A stretch of 64,000 nt of DNA from Dermanyssus gallinae (taxonomy: Eukaryota; Arthropoda; Arachnida; Mesostigmata; Dermanyssidae): positions 372,001 through 436,000 of the forward strand of contig QVRM01001440.1 of the NCBI GenBank assembly GCA_003439945.1, written 5' to 3'. The stretch's first letter is position 1; each line of letters starts with the position of its first letter. A program made the translations under genes and the position numbers. Shown piece after piece: positions 33,105 through 42,552 of the stretch. The notes beneath the pieces were generated by a model, which saw only the letters and a list, made by a program, of their open reading frames with translations, made no database searches and had not been told where the DNA came from.

Positions 33105-33925
33105 GGGAGCTGCATATTCAGCCATGCGCTACAGATTAACCGAATTCAGCAATTTACCTCAGAATTTCCAAATTAGAACTCGGGGATTGTTAGTAATCTC
33201 GAGAGGCCAGAGGAACTGTAAGAACGTACGGTAAGCCAGGCTAAACATTCTGCCATACTGAATATATTTAGTTCAACTGAATTAATGCAATATATATCGG
33301 TGCGGCTTTGCAGTCCGTTGGTTATCCTTTAAAGTGCAGATGCTCTGTAACGTAGGGATTGTCTGGTGCTCTTCGGAAGTTCTACCTGACGAAACCATTA
33401 AGTTTCTGTTCAAGGCGTTGGTCCTCTGCTAGCCTGTTCGCAGTACATGCGTCCTAAGGTGCGGGTTCTAATACTGGCGGGCGGGTAAGTGCTACGAGTT
33501 TTTGTCTCAAATAACACTAAGTTTTTTAGTGAGACAATAGAAACAAAGGTATTTTGTGCGTTGGACCTATCCGTGATGACGCCAATCACGGCTGTTTATC
33601 ATCTTGAGATGTCCTCACTAAGCGTCCTTGTCCCAAACTTTGCCCTTCTTTCTCAAGGCGTGTTGTTTCGCGGATAATTCAATTTTTAATTCTCGCTGTC
33701 CGAATTTTTTTTCTATATTCAGCTGGGGGACCTTACCTTCAGATTCAACCTTCTTGTCTACATACAGACCTCCTTGCCTAAGCTGACGATTTCATCTTCA
33801 TCGTTCACGCCCAGACACCGGAACTGCTGGAGGGACCCACGAACAAGGAAGTCGCCGACGTCACGTACGGGAAGTAGGGCATACCTTAGCCCCAACCAAG
33901 ATCGAGGCATGATAAGCTAGAGAAA
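33105..33925. other. unassigned DNA
   Basis: No gene recognised. The right end (from about 33720) may be the 5' untranslated region of the family H element that follows, since it becomes GC-richer there. Confidence 0.3.
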
Positions 33926-34267
33926 TTGCCCCGCTGCTCACCTGCGCCTCAGCAGACGTCACTTACAGACGTCGCCAAAAGTGTTGTCGATCTCGGTCAA
34001 CAGCGCCAACAACGGCGGTATAAGAGAGCGGCTGCCCGGCGGCAACGACAGCGGGATAAGCTGAAGAAGGAGAAGCCGGCGCCGGCAGTAGAAAGTGACG
34101 TCACTACTCCACTGCGGACGCGCGACCTGGTTGTAGAGACAATGGACTGTACAGAGGCAGCCAACATAGATCACCTGGACAATGAAGGCTTCCAGCTGGT
34201 GGAGAAAGGAGCAAAAAGAAGAGAAAATTTGCGAGTGAAAGTGGTGGATCGACTAGCAACAGCCTAG
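33926..34267 (+). pseudogene. family H ORF1 N-terminal part
   Basis: A 113-codon frame, rich in Arg, Lys and Gln (RRYKRAAARRQRQRDKLKKE), ending with the block DNEGFQLVEKGAKRR. A similar GF-x2-V-x2-K-x2-RR block is found in the ORF1 of the family R element at 46.3 kb (DDGFVTIMNKKSARR). It is a plausible RNA-binding ORF1 start. Frameshifts after 34200 remove any zinc knuckles. Confidence 0.4.
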
Positions 34268-34759
34268 AGAAGCAGGTTGGACGTCTGGGGCCGAGCCGAG
34301 CGGTGCCCCCCAAAACCACAAGCAAACGACAGCAGAACAACGCGAACCCAACGCGAACAGGAAGCACCGTCGTCTTCGAGCAGGAAGTGCAAATGTAGAC
34401 CTGGGCGAGCTAACACTGTGTAAAAACCGTGTGTTGCCCATGAGGGCTCTCCGTTTGGAGAGGGCTTCAAGCGAACAACGTCGGTAGAACAGCCTCGTGG
34501 TTGGCTAACCGGGAGGCATACTGTAGTGCGTGCTATCTGGACACTCAAAGTTTTACGGCCGGACTCCGTCTTCTGCGTGGCCTTTGGTGATAATAAAGTT
34601 AGTAAAGTTTCAAACAGCGCCTTCTGGCCGAAAGGCGTGAGTTTCCGGCGCTGACTGGGAGCTCCGCCGGCTCAGACAAGGGTATGCAAAGGGTTTACTA
34701 ACGGGCATGGTTTAACAGCTAGACAGCAATGACGTCTCCTACCAAGGCAGCTGCATGCT

Positions 34760-35371
34760 GCTTGCAGCTGCAAATTATTGCTTTAGAATTGCGAAGGCTT
34801 ATCCGGGGGTTTACAGCTAGCACCAGAGCGCATGTTTGAAGGTGTGGACATTGTACTCTTGACGCAGACTTTCATGCGGGAGAATCTGCATTTCAATGAA
34901 ATGCGAAGTTTTCATCTGCTAGCGAGTCTTTCAGACGGAGGGCGGGGAAGACCAGTAGGTGGACTTTCAATCTATTTACGAAGAGGATCACTGCGAATGC
35001 AATGTGTGTGTCGAGGTGAGTGTTGCATGGCACTTGCCACAAGTAGTTTCAACCTCGCATTGTTCTTTCTGCCAGCTCATTGCGATAATGTTGAAGTTGC
35101 CGATGCGATCAGTGCTGGTCTAAAACTAAACCTCCAGCTACCCACTCTGGTCGGCGGCGACTTCAACTGTCGTATTGATAGTGGCGCCACCGACAGGAAA
35201 GGTGATGGGCTTCTTAAGCTTCTAGAGAACAGAGGCCTGTATTGCGCAAATGAGCGTGATAAATTCACGTACGTTTGCCGAAGTGGAAGGAGCACTATCG
35301 ACCTCCTGTTTCATAACCTTCATCATCCGACGGATGCGAGGTTCAAGGGTGCGAGCTTCTTAAAATTCTAG
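34760..35371 (+). pseudogene. family H endonuclease domain
   Basis: From LQLQIIALELRRL the frame runs through DIVLLTQTFM, GGLSIYLRR, the catalytic block LVGGDFNCRIDSG and RSTIDLLFHN, all marks of the endonuclease/exonuclease/phosphatase fold that LINEs use to nick target DNA. The C-terminal SDH motif is missing: the frame drifts to a stop at 35371 after a likely frameshift. Confidence 0.7.
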
Positions 35372-35406
35372 CACGGAAGCACCTGCCGGCGCTAGCGTCT
35401 CTGTGT

Positions 35407-36041
35407 GTGCCTGGCCAGGGGCACGCCCCGCGTCGGCAGCCGACAACGTACTTGTCTAGGCAGCTAGATTTGCGTGTATTGACGCGCGAATTGCGGCTGC
35501 TGAGATCAACTTCTGACATTGAACAAAGCAAACCCGCTTTGGAGGCCACTGTCAAGGCGGCTGAAGTCAAAAAGACGTACAGACAAAGACGGGCGCGGCC
35601 CTGGTTTACACAGGCCTGCTACCTAAAACGTCGAAAAGTGTTGGGGCTCCTGCGCCGAGCACGGGCTCTACATCCCGACCCCCAGATAGTTGCTGATCGT
35701 AGGGAGCTTTATGGCCGACATAGGGCAACCTACAGGAAACTGCTTGCTGAGACTAAGCGCCGGTATGATGAGGAAGAGGAGGAGTTTCGTATGCTTGAGA
35801 GGGCAGAGCGCGAACCCCATGTGTACATTGTTCGCCGGCTAAGCAAAGGCAGCGCAGCATGACAAAGGAGCAGTTGCGGCAGCACTTCACTGCCCATCTG
35901 CTCGATGCAAACGCCCCCGCGCAAAACCCAGTTATTAAGCAACCGCTCACTCTGGAGCAGCACTACATGAGTTCAAGGGTAGGCATGGTGATGATCATCA
36001 GGATCCCAATCTCTGTGGAGTGGCGTCAGAACGCACATTGA
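35407..36041 (+). pseudogene. family H linker region
   Basis: Two overlapping frames (35407-35862, 35859-36041). Highly charged: RRARPWFTQACYLKRRKVLG, then a Glu-rich helix (YDEEEEEFRMLERAERE), then KEQLRQHFTAHLLDANAP and LTLEQHYM. It connects endonuclease and reverse transcriptase in LINE ORF2 proteins. The W-x5-C-x3-R/K block recurs in many LINEs. A deletion near 35970 removes the start of the RT domain. Confidence 0.55.
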
Positions 36042-36667
36042 AGAAGATTTTCTGTAAGTTGGTTATTCGGCGGATTAAGCACGTGGCTGAAGAGGCACTT
36101 CCACCGGAGCAATTCGGCTTTAGGAGAGGCCGAGGCACCCGTGATGCAATCCACGTTCTCTAGTCAGAAATAGAGCGAGCTGTGGCACAACCCAGAGATC
36201 TGTATACAGTCTTTTTTGACTGCGTCAAAGCCTTTGACAAAGCCCCTCGCTATCTGCTGGTTGAAGCATTCCAACGAGCAGGAGTGGGTGGCTTTCTCCT
36301 GAGTGTAATAGCAAGTTTCTTTGAGGAGAGCACCTTGTTGGTAGACGGTGAGCAGGGTGTATTGGAGATTAAGCAAAATGTGGGAACTCCGCAAAGAGAC
36401 CCGCTGAGCTGCGTCTCGTTTACACTTCTCCTTGCTGACCTCGTCGGTTACGTCCGACAGGAGTACCAAGAAGCCGTGGTGGTGATGTATGCAGATATTA
36501 TCGTGGTCGCTCATCGCGACCTAGGTGCCATCAAGCGCATTACCTCTATAATAGAGGCGTTCCTTGTCTCGAAGGGACTTGAGATAAACACCAGGAAGAC
36601 CAAAGCTATGAAATTCAGGCTGCCAGAGACGTTATACGTTGCTGCGGTCAACCATTGGAGTTTGTGA
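36020..36667 (+). pseudogene. family H reverse transcriptase, copy A
   Basis: Pieces in order: QFGFRRGRGTRDA (about 36110-36150), FFDCVKAFDKAPRYLLVEAF (motif A, catalytic Asp present), NVGTPQRDPLSC (motif B, QG changed to QR) and VVVMYADIIVVAHRD (motif C, YADD changed to YADI). Loss of the motif C second Asp and the altered motif B mean this copy is catalytically dead. An in-frame stop near 36163 also breaks it. Confidence 0.75.
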
Positions 36668-37190
36668 ATGTTTTCTAGTATCTTGGCCTTCGGGTTCATT
36701 ATACCGGAACGACGTTTACAGCGCATATAAACGAAACAGTACGGAAGGCACCTGTCTCTCTTTACGGGGTAGTAGGCAATGTCCGAAGACTGTCCGTTTT
36801 CTCAGACTCTTCCTTAAGATTGTTCCGGGGCTGATGTTAGGCCTTGACAGGGTGTGGAGCCACCTCACACTGGTGAATTTTAACCAGCTTGAGAGGTGTT
36901 TCTCATTATATATGATGCGAGTGCTTTGCTTGTTTATTCGAGCAAGGAGCCGCTTTGTGTATCCCATGTCAGGTTGTCCACCGGCTACTGAAACAATCCG
37001 ACTAATGCCGTGCACCTTTGATCTGGTCCTGCATGTGACAGTCGCCACGTATATACCAGGTACATAGTGCATGGCTATCACTATCATATCACCTAGTATG
37101 TTCAAACGCAGCCTTTTACGAGGAGTACGAGTTGTTCACCTGCCGGTTCTGCCTGCAGAGGTGTGCTAAGTACCATGCAGTGGAACGCAC
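36640..37190 (+). pseudogene. family H thumb and zinc region, copy A
   Basis: Several frames carry the blocks seen intact in copy B: EFVNVF-Y-GLR, LFLKIVPGLMLGLDRVWSHL, LERCFSLYMMRVLCL and ARSRFVYPMSGCPPATETIR. A degraded HGYHYH and CRFCLQRCAKYHA follow, the C-terminal Cys/His motif. Confidence 0.6.
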
Positions 37191-37324
37191 AGCGCTGGAC
37201 AAAACATCGTTACACTACTTCACTCGCCGAAAGCGTGAAGAAGATAGAGTATTATGAAGAAACATCTTGAACTCTATATTATACTCAATCTGAGTAAAAT
37301 AAATATAATTGAATTAAGCACTAC

Positions 37325-38217
37325 ATGAATTTGCCGTTTACGGTGGAAGAGGTAGTGCAGGTCTTGCGCGGGTTGCCCAAGAAGAAGTGTAGTGGTCCTG
37401 ATGGGATCTATTACGAACATTGGGCTGAGTCGTCCGATGTTTTAACAGGGGAGTTGTGTAATCTGTTTAATCATATACTCAGCGGGGGACACATACCCCA
37501 GGTTTGGCACGAGACCAGGCTTACGCTGCTATTCAAGGGCAAATACGGTGACAACGTGGACGATTCAAATCTCTACCGGGGTATCGCGTCGAAACGCACC
37601 TTAAGAAAATCTTTGCTAAGTTGATTATCTCAAGGGTGTTTCCAACTGTAAAGAAGGACCTACCCACGGAGCAATCCGGATTCAGGAAGGGTCGAGGTAC
37701 ACAGGACGCGGTCCATGTACTCCAGTCGGAAGTTGAGCGGGTGTTGGCTGTGCCCGGGGGTCACTTGTACGCCGTCTTTATCGATTGTGTCAAGGTCTTC
37801 GACAAAGCTCCCCGCCACTTACTAGTCAATTCATTTCGACATGTTGGGGTGGGCGGTTCTTTTCTACGAGTGCTCTCCAGCTTGTTTGCTGAAGACCGCC
37901 TTGAAGTAAACATAAGGGGCGAAGACACTTTGTAGCTGAGTCAAAAAGTAGGGACCCCTCAAGGGGACCCTCTCAGTTGCATGGCCTTCTCTTTGCTTAT
38001 CGCAGACCTAGCCCGCCATGTGCGGAAGGAGTTTAGAAACGCCGTCGTCGTTATGTATGCGGATGAAATCGTAGTGGCCCACCGGGACTGCGGTGCCATT
38101 CGTCGGATTATCGGCGACGTGGAAAGTTACCTTCATCGTAAGGGCCTACAGATAAATTCACAGAAGACGAAAGCCATTAGGTTTCGCCGTGGGGTCGATT
38201 GGCTGCAGCAGACGTAA
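37325..38217 (+). pseudogene. family H reverse transcriptase, copy B
   Basis: 37325-37624: VVQVLRGLPKKKCSGPDGI, then LTLLFKGKYGD and YRGIASKRTLRK (fingers). 37621-37935: QSGFRKGRGTQDA and AVFIDCVKVFDKAPRHLLV (motif A). 37936-38217: KVGTPQGDPLSCM (motif B intact) and VVMYADEIVVAHRD (motif C, YADD changed to YADE), then LQINSQKTKAIRF. The RT domain is otherwise complete in length. One frameshift near 37620, a stop near 37933 and the D-to-E change in motif C inactivate it. Confidence 0.8.
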
Positions 38218-38900
38218 TACCCTGTTGTGGTCAACCGCTGGAGTTTGTAAACTCCTTCCCGTATTTGGGTCTACGACTGCACTATACGGGAACGACCTTT
38301 ACCCAGCACATCGGCGACAGGTGTCGATCGGCTATTGCCTGTATTCACACAGAGGTGAGAGACCTTCGGCGACTGTCATTGAGTGCCGCAGTGCGTCTTT
38401 TTGAGCTTAAGATTGTACCAATGTTGAGCTACAGCCTTGGCAGGATGTGGGGCCATCTTTCAGCGGCAAATTTTGCACAGCTAGAAAGATGCTTCACAAT
38501 ATATATGAAGCGCGCTCTTTGCTTGCCGCGGACGGCAAGAAGCCACTTTGTTTACTTGCTAACGGGCTGCGAACCGGCAGTGGAAACAATCAGAGTCATC
38601 TTAGGTCACCTATTACTAACCCACTTCAACAATTTTTGTTAGATTGGCAGGGAAAAGTGACCGAGGCCTCGGCTGAGGTAGCGCAGTTAGACGTGTACCT
38701 CGCTAGGGAGCACATGAGAATGGCATGCACTAGCCGGCACGTGTACACAAGGTACATTGTGCATGGCTATCATCATCACTTGGTATGTTCGACCCAAGGA
38801 TTTCACCAAATTGGCGATCAATGTCGTTGCCGGTTCTGCTCGCAGATGTGCGCTAAATACCACGCAGCGAGCTGCCAGACACAGCGGCAGTCTTTGCACT
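38199..38900 (+). pseudogene. family H thumb and HGYHH zinc motif, copy B
   Basis: 38199-38642 reads FVNSFPYLGLRLHYTGTTFT, LSAAVRLFELKIVPMLSYSL, LERCFTIYMKRALCL and FVYLLTGCEPAVETIR. After a frameshift, about 38640-38885 reads WQGKVTEASAEVAQLDVY, YIVHGYHHHLVCSTQGFHQI and CRCRFCSQMCAKYHAASC. The final H-x-YHH-x3-C...C-x-C-x2-C-x3-C-x2-YH-x3-C pattern is the family signature. Its function is unknown; such C-terminal Cys/His motifs in LINEs are thought to bind nucleic acid. Confidence 0.75.
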
Positions 38901-38971
38901 TTCTCGGAGTATATAATGGTGACTTTATTGTAATTATGTACCATCTTGAAATGCAAAGTTATTGCGAAATA

Positions 38972-39020
<49 letters not shown>

Positions 39021-39025
<5 letters not shown>

Positions 39026-40343
39026 GGTGTTCAAAACGTATCGCGACTTTTGTGTTTTTTCAAAAATTATTCATTTATTCATGAATATCTATTTTGTCCC
39101 CTTCAAAGTAATCCCCATGAGATATTATACACTTGTGCCAACGGTTTTTCCAATCTTCGAAGCACTTCAAAAAACCATTTTTTTTTATCTTGTTCAGCTC
39201 CTCCTTCGATGCCGTCTTTATCTCGTCAAGCGTAGCGTAACGTCGTCCTTTCATGGGCCTTTTCAGTTTAGGGAACAAGAAAAAGTCACAGGGGGCCAGA
39301 TCTGGGGAATACGGTGGCTGCGGCATCATTAGTGTGTTGTTTTTGGCCAAAAACTCGCGCACAAGCAACGATGTGTGAGCAGGGGCGTTATCGTGGTGCA
39401 AAAGCCAATTTTTGTTCTTCCACAAATCCGGGCGTTTCTGGCGGATTGCTTCGCGCAAATTGCGCATAACTTGCAGGTAATATTCCTTATTGACCGTTCT
39501 ACCCTGTGGCAAGAACTCATGATGCACCACGCCCCTGCAATCGAAGAAAACTGTCAGCAAAACTTTCACATTCGACCGAACTTGGCGCGCTTTTTTCGGT
39601 CTTGGTTCGTGCGGCAGCTTCCATTGAGATGATTGAGCTTTGGTTTCCACGTCATAACCATAAACCCACGATTTGTCACCAGTTATGACCCTCTGGAGCA
39701 AATTTGGGTCGTCGCGGACAGAGTCCAACATCTCATTAGCAATGTTCATGCGATGCTGTTTTTGGTCGCAATTGAGTAATTTTGGTACGAATTTCGCGGC
39801 GACCCGTCTCATGCCCAAATCATTGATAAAAATCGAATGGCACGAGCCAATCGATATGTTTAGGTCCTCAGCAACTTCCCTAACGGTGATTCGACGATTG
39901 GCCAATACCATTTTCTCCACTTCATTAATTTTTTCGTCTGTTGTTGAAGTGCTCGGGCGTCCGGCACGCTCTTCGTCGTTCACATCTTCTCGGCCTTCTG
40001 AGAACATTTTGTACCACCGATAAACGTTGCTTCGGTCCAAGGTAGCTTCTCCGTATGCCACAGTCAACATTCGGAATGCATCCGCGCACTTAATTTCGTT
40101 TTTCACACAAAATTTGATACAGGTTCTTTGATCCATTTTTTTGAATAGGTAAAAATCGAAGACGATCCAAAACACGTGCAAGCAAAGCAGCTGTCAACAA
40201 TTAAGTGAACACTCAAAATCGCCGAGCTTGTCGGCATAAGTGAGAGACATGAGTACCAACATAACGCCACAAAAAAAATCGAAATTCGAATATACGTAAC
40301 CCGCGAAAATTCAAAAGTCGCGATAACGATTGAACACACCTCG
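39021..40343 (-). mobile_element. complete mariner transposon with intact transposase
   Basis: A 1323-bp element whose ends form inverted repeats of about 32 bp (inner 14 bases TATCGCGACTTTTG identical, outer part imperfect). It is flanked by TA on both sides (39019-39020 and 40344-40345) within a (TA)n tract. One full-length transposase gene lies inside on the minus strand. Cut-and-paste elements of this family always duplicate TA, so a TA microsatellite is an ideal landing site. Confidence 0.88.
39075..40136 (-). CDS. mariner transposase, DD34D, full length
   Basis: 353 residues from the Met of MDQRTC to the stop, the usual length for mariner. The open frame continues 15 codons further 5', but that part lies in the terminal region and is not conserved. 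An N-terminal paired helix-turn-helix is followed by the linker (RAGRPSTST) and by the second HTH (ITVREVAEDLNISIGSCHSI). The catalytic triad is present: Asp154 in ITGDKSW, Asp249 in HHDNAPAH and Asp284 in YSPDLAPCDFF, with 34 residues between the last two. No stop or frameshift is visible. The TA tract and absence of damage suggest a recent insertion; activity is inferred, not shown. Confidence 0.9.
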   Translation of the reverse strand: MDQRTCIKFCVKNEIKCADAFRMLTVAYGEATLDRSNVYRWYKMFSEGREDVNDEERAGRPSTSTTDEKINEVEKMVLANRRITVREVAEDLNISIGSCHSIFINDLGMRRVAAKFVPKLLNCDQKQHRMNIANEMLDSVRDDPNLLQRVITGDKSWVYGYDVETKAQSSQWKLPHEPRPKKARQVRSNVKVLLTVFFDCRGVVHHEFLPQGRTVNKEYYLQVMRNLREAIRQKRPDLWKNKNWLLHHDNAPAHTSLLVREFLAKNNTLMMPQPPYSPDLAPCDFFLFPKLKRPMKGRRYATLDEIKTASKEELNKIKKNGFLKCFEDWKNRWHKCIISHGDYFEGDKIDIHE

Positions 40344-40345
40344 TA

Positions 40346-40727
40346 TATATATATGCGTTTAAGGCCTATACTTTGAAGTGGATGGAAACATTAAAGGAAG
40401 TCGATTTAGGAATATATAGAACGGTAGCAATGACAAGCACGACCTGGCGAGCAGCCGGATACAAGAGCAGACATTTAACTACGGCGTTTGCAGCCCACGG
40501 GTTTCATCACGTGTTATGCAGCACAGAAGAATTCCACATTCCTCAGGAGTGTTGCAGGTGCACGAGGTGCTCTGCCCAGTGCGATAGATACCACGCCGAA
40601 GCATGTCTAGCAGTTCAGTCAATAGCTGAACTAGCAAGATGAGAGAAGACTGAATGACGTGAAGGATGCACTAGTTCTGTCTGATGTATATGTTTATAAT
40701 TTTACCCAACCTGGGTGTTAATACACC

Positions 40728-40729
<2 letters not shown>
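40346..40729 (+). pseudogene. family H LINE C-terminal fragment, copy 4
   Basis: Reading 40373-40642: WRAAGYKSRHLTTAFAAHGF, then HGFHHVLCSTEEFH, CCRCTRCSAQCDRYH and AEAC, followed by about 20 residues and a stop. The zinc motif is complete and the frame undamaged over 90 codons, but nothing upstream of it is present. About 85 bp after the stop comes a (TA)n tract at 40730. Confidence 0.7.

Positions 40730-40786
<57 letters not shown>
40730..40786. repeat. (TA)n microsatellite (family H tail)
   Basis: About 57 bp of TA following copy 4. Confidence 0.95.
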
Positions 40787-40789
<3 letters not shown>

Positions 40790-40857
40790 GATTTATTAAC
40801 GGTCTTTGTAAACTTCTTCCCGTATTTGGGTCTACGACTGCACTATACGGGAGTCTT
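40787..40857 (+). pseudogene. 71-bp family H scrap between TA tracts
   Basis: tttgtaaacttcttcccgta...ctgcactatacggga is almost identical to 38246-38290 of copy B (FVNxFPYLGLRLHYTG). It is bounded by (TA)n on both sides. Confidence 0.8.
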
Positions 40858-40884
40858 TATATATATATATATATATATATATAT
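40858..40884. repeat. (TA)n microsatellite
   Basis: About 27 bp of TA separating a family H scrap from an R1-like fragment. Confidence 0.95.
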
Positions 40885-41213
40885 TACGACGATACCTATG
40901 TAGTTAACACAGCAAAAAACCTCGGAGTATTCTCTGACCGAGGTCTCCGAGGCACCTTTGACTTGCGCGGGGAAACGGAGAAAAACCTCAAAATTGCCAA
41001 TGATTTCGCACGCGTTATGCCCAACATTTGTGGGGATCCGGCCGGGCCTTCTAACAGTTTAACAACCGCAACGCCTCGGAACCGCCTGCGCCAAGCTCAG
41101 CGAGGCAAAGCTCTCAGGTTGATAAAAGCGTACTGAATGGTGAGCACAGCGGCGGCGCTTCTACTCGCAGGAACGGTTCCCTGGGATCTGAAGACGTACC
41201 TACCCATATTGTT
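40885..41213 (+). pseudogene. R1-like LINE fragment (thumb region)
   Basis: Readings in different frames: AKNLGVFSDRGLRGTFD, NLKIANDFARVMPNI, RGKALRLIKAY and VSTAAALLLAGTVPWDL. They align with YLGVMLDTGLTG...LARIMPR...AYRTVSTEALLVLA...PWDL of the family W copy at 31-33 kb. Both ends are missing and frames are broken. Confidence 0.6.
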
Positions 41214-41220
41214 TGAAGTA

Positions 41221-42190
41221 ATTGCATATGCAGGTTTCCGGGTGATTGGGTTTGGTGTAGGCTTGAGTTCCACACAACCGGTCCGCACTTACCGACGAGT
41301 TTCCAGCAGTAGTTTCCGTGTTTTCAAACCCCATTCAAAGCAGACCAAAGTTCCTGAGATCCTAGATTGTCTGCTTGCCCTCGCCGTTATGTATTATTAT
41401 TATACAGTTTAAACATCGCATTGTAGCTCAAAAACCGTGATATCGACATATAGATGTAGGACCATCGTCCGGCAGACATTAAATCACGAATTTTTAAAAC
41501 CCGACTATTTGCACTAAGAAACAACTGATCAGTTCGAAAAGACTAGGGAGGGCCTTAGGTACTTACTGCTTATTCCTGGCTCTCTAGACGCTCGACAGAC
41601 CGGCCTTGACGTACGCACATTGGCAAATCGATTCATGACGGCGACGAAAATTACTCGAATGGAACGTTTATTTTGCTAACGTACTTTGACATCAATGGAT
41701 ATAATAGCAAAATTAAGCACAGTGGCCGAAAGATGCCATCCCACACTAGTGGTCCAGCGGCAAAAGTGCATTTTTGTTGGAATCGGTTGTTACACAATGC
41801 ATAAAATACTAAAAAAACTAATATTTATCTGACCGGTAGTCAACATTGTCATATTGTTTTGGTCAAGTCCTTTTTTCAGCTAATTCTACATGTATGCAGT
41901 GTTGCGTCAAACTATTTTTTAAGTGAATAATCCGTTAAATTCAGACTTGCACTACTTGGCAAAACATGCATCTACCGTAAATTGTGTATATTCTGACGGG
42001 GTGTAATTTAAACTGCAACCTATTCAGCTCAGATATTAAATAAACAACGTAGTGTATTTTTTGCGTTGCAGCCTTACACTTGTTGTTTTTAACGAAGGTA
42101 GTAACTTTAACCTATTTTGCACATTCCTATAAAAGTCGTCTCTAAAAGATCGTAAATGTTGAGACATCTAAGGCTGCCTCACAGTTTTTT
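41221..42190. other. unassigned DNA
   Basis: A+T-rich sequence without recognised coding or repeat structure. Confidence 0.35.
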
Positions 42191-42194
42191 GGGT

Positions 42195-42325
42195 CTGGTT
42201 TATTATTCATGCTGATTAAGCATTCCTTGAAGAATAATATGACTAACAGCAGGAATCGAACGGCGGCACCCTAATAGATAAACACCGTGAGTAGCGCACC
42301 AATCCACTAGATAACGATACACGAT
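42195..42325 (-). repeat. tRNA-like SINE copy (type 4)
   Basis: On the minus strand TAGTGGATTGGTGCGC (A box, 42299-42309 region) and GTTCGATTCC (B box, complement of 42252-42261) stand about 45 bp apart, as in a tRNA. The stem pairing is imperfect, so a tRNA-derived SINE or tRNA pseudogene is more likely than a working tRNA. Confidence 0.4.
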
Positions 42326-42552
42326 AGAAGGACATACTTTGAATGAATGCCGTCATACTGGAAGAACGACTGGGGTAAAATATTTTACGGAGCGACCAAT
42401 TTACCTTTTGATGTTCAAACCTAGATTTTATTATAATAACATATTATAATTTCGTGTTTATTTATTCCATTATAATTTAGAAGAATATATAAAATGCTTC
42501 ACGGCGTTGCTGCTCGTCGACCTAGTTGCTCCTTCTGCGCGCCGTAGTCGCT

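Larger units (their letters stand above)
33926..37313 (+). mobile_element. family H LINE, copy A (nearly full length, decayed)
   Basis: In order: a basic ORF1-like frame (33926-34267), an apurinic-type endonuclease (about 34760-35371), a charged linker (35407-36041), reverse transcriptase (about 36020-36667), thumb and C-terminal zinc region (36640-37190), and a short A+T-rich tail with AAATAAATATAATTGAATT near 37297-37315. Relative to copy B it lacks the segment before the RT fingers (an internal deletion near 35970). Several frameshifts separate the domains. Another copy of the same family begins directly at its 3' end. Confidence 0.7.
37314..39018 (+). mobile_element. family H LINE, copy B (5'-truncated, TA-tailed)
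   Basis: Begins at agcactacatga, the same point that lies at 35961-35972 inside copy A, and runs through reverse transcriptase, thumb and zinc motif to GAAATAAAC followed by (TA)n from 38974. It inserted directly after the tail of copy A. Its own (TA)n tail was later invaded by the mariner at 39021. Frameshifts and one stop (near 37933) disable it. Confidence 0.75.
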
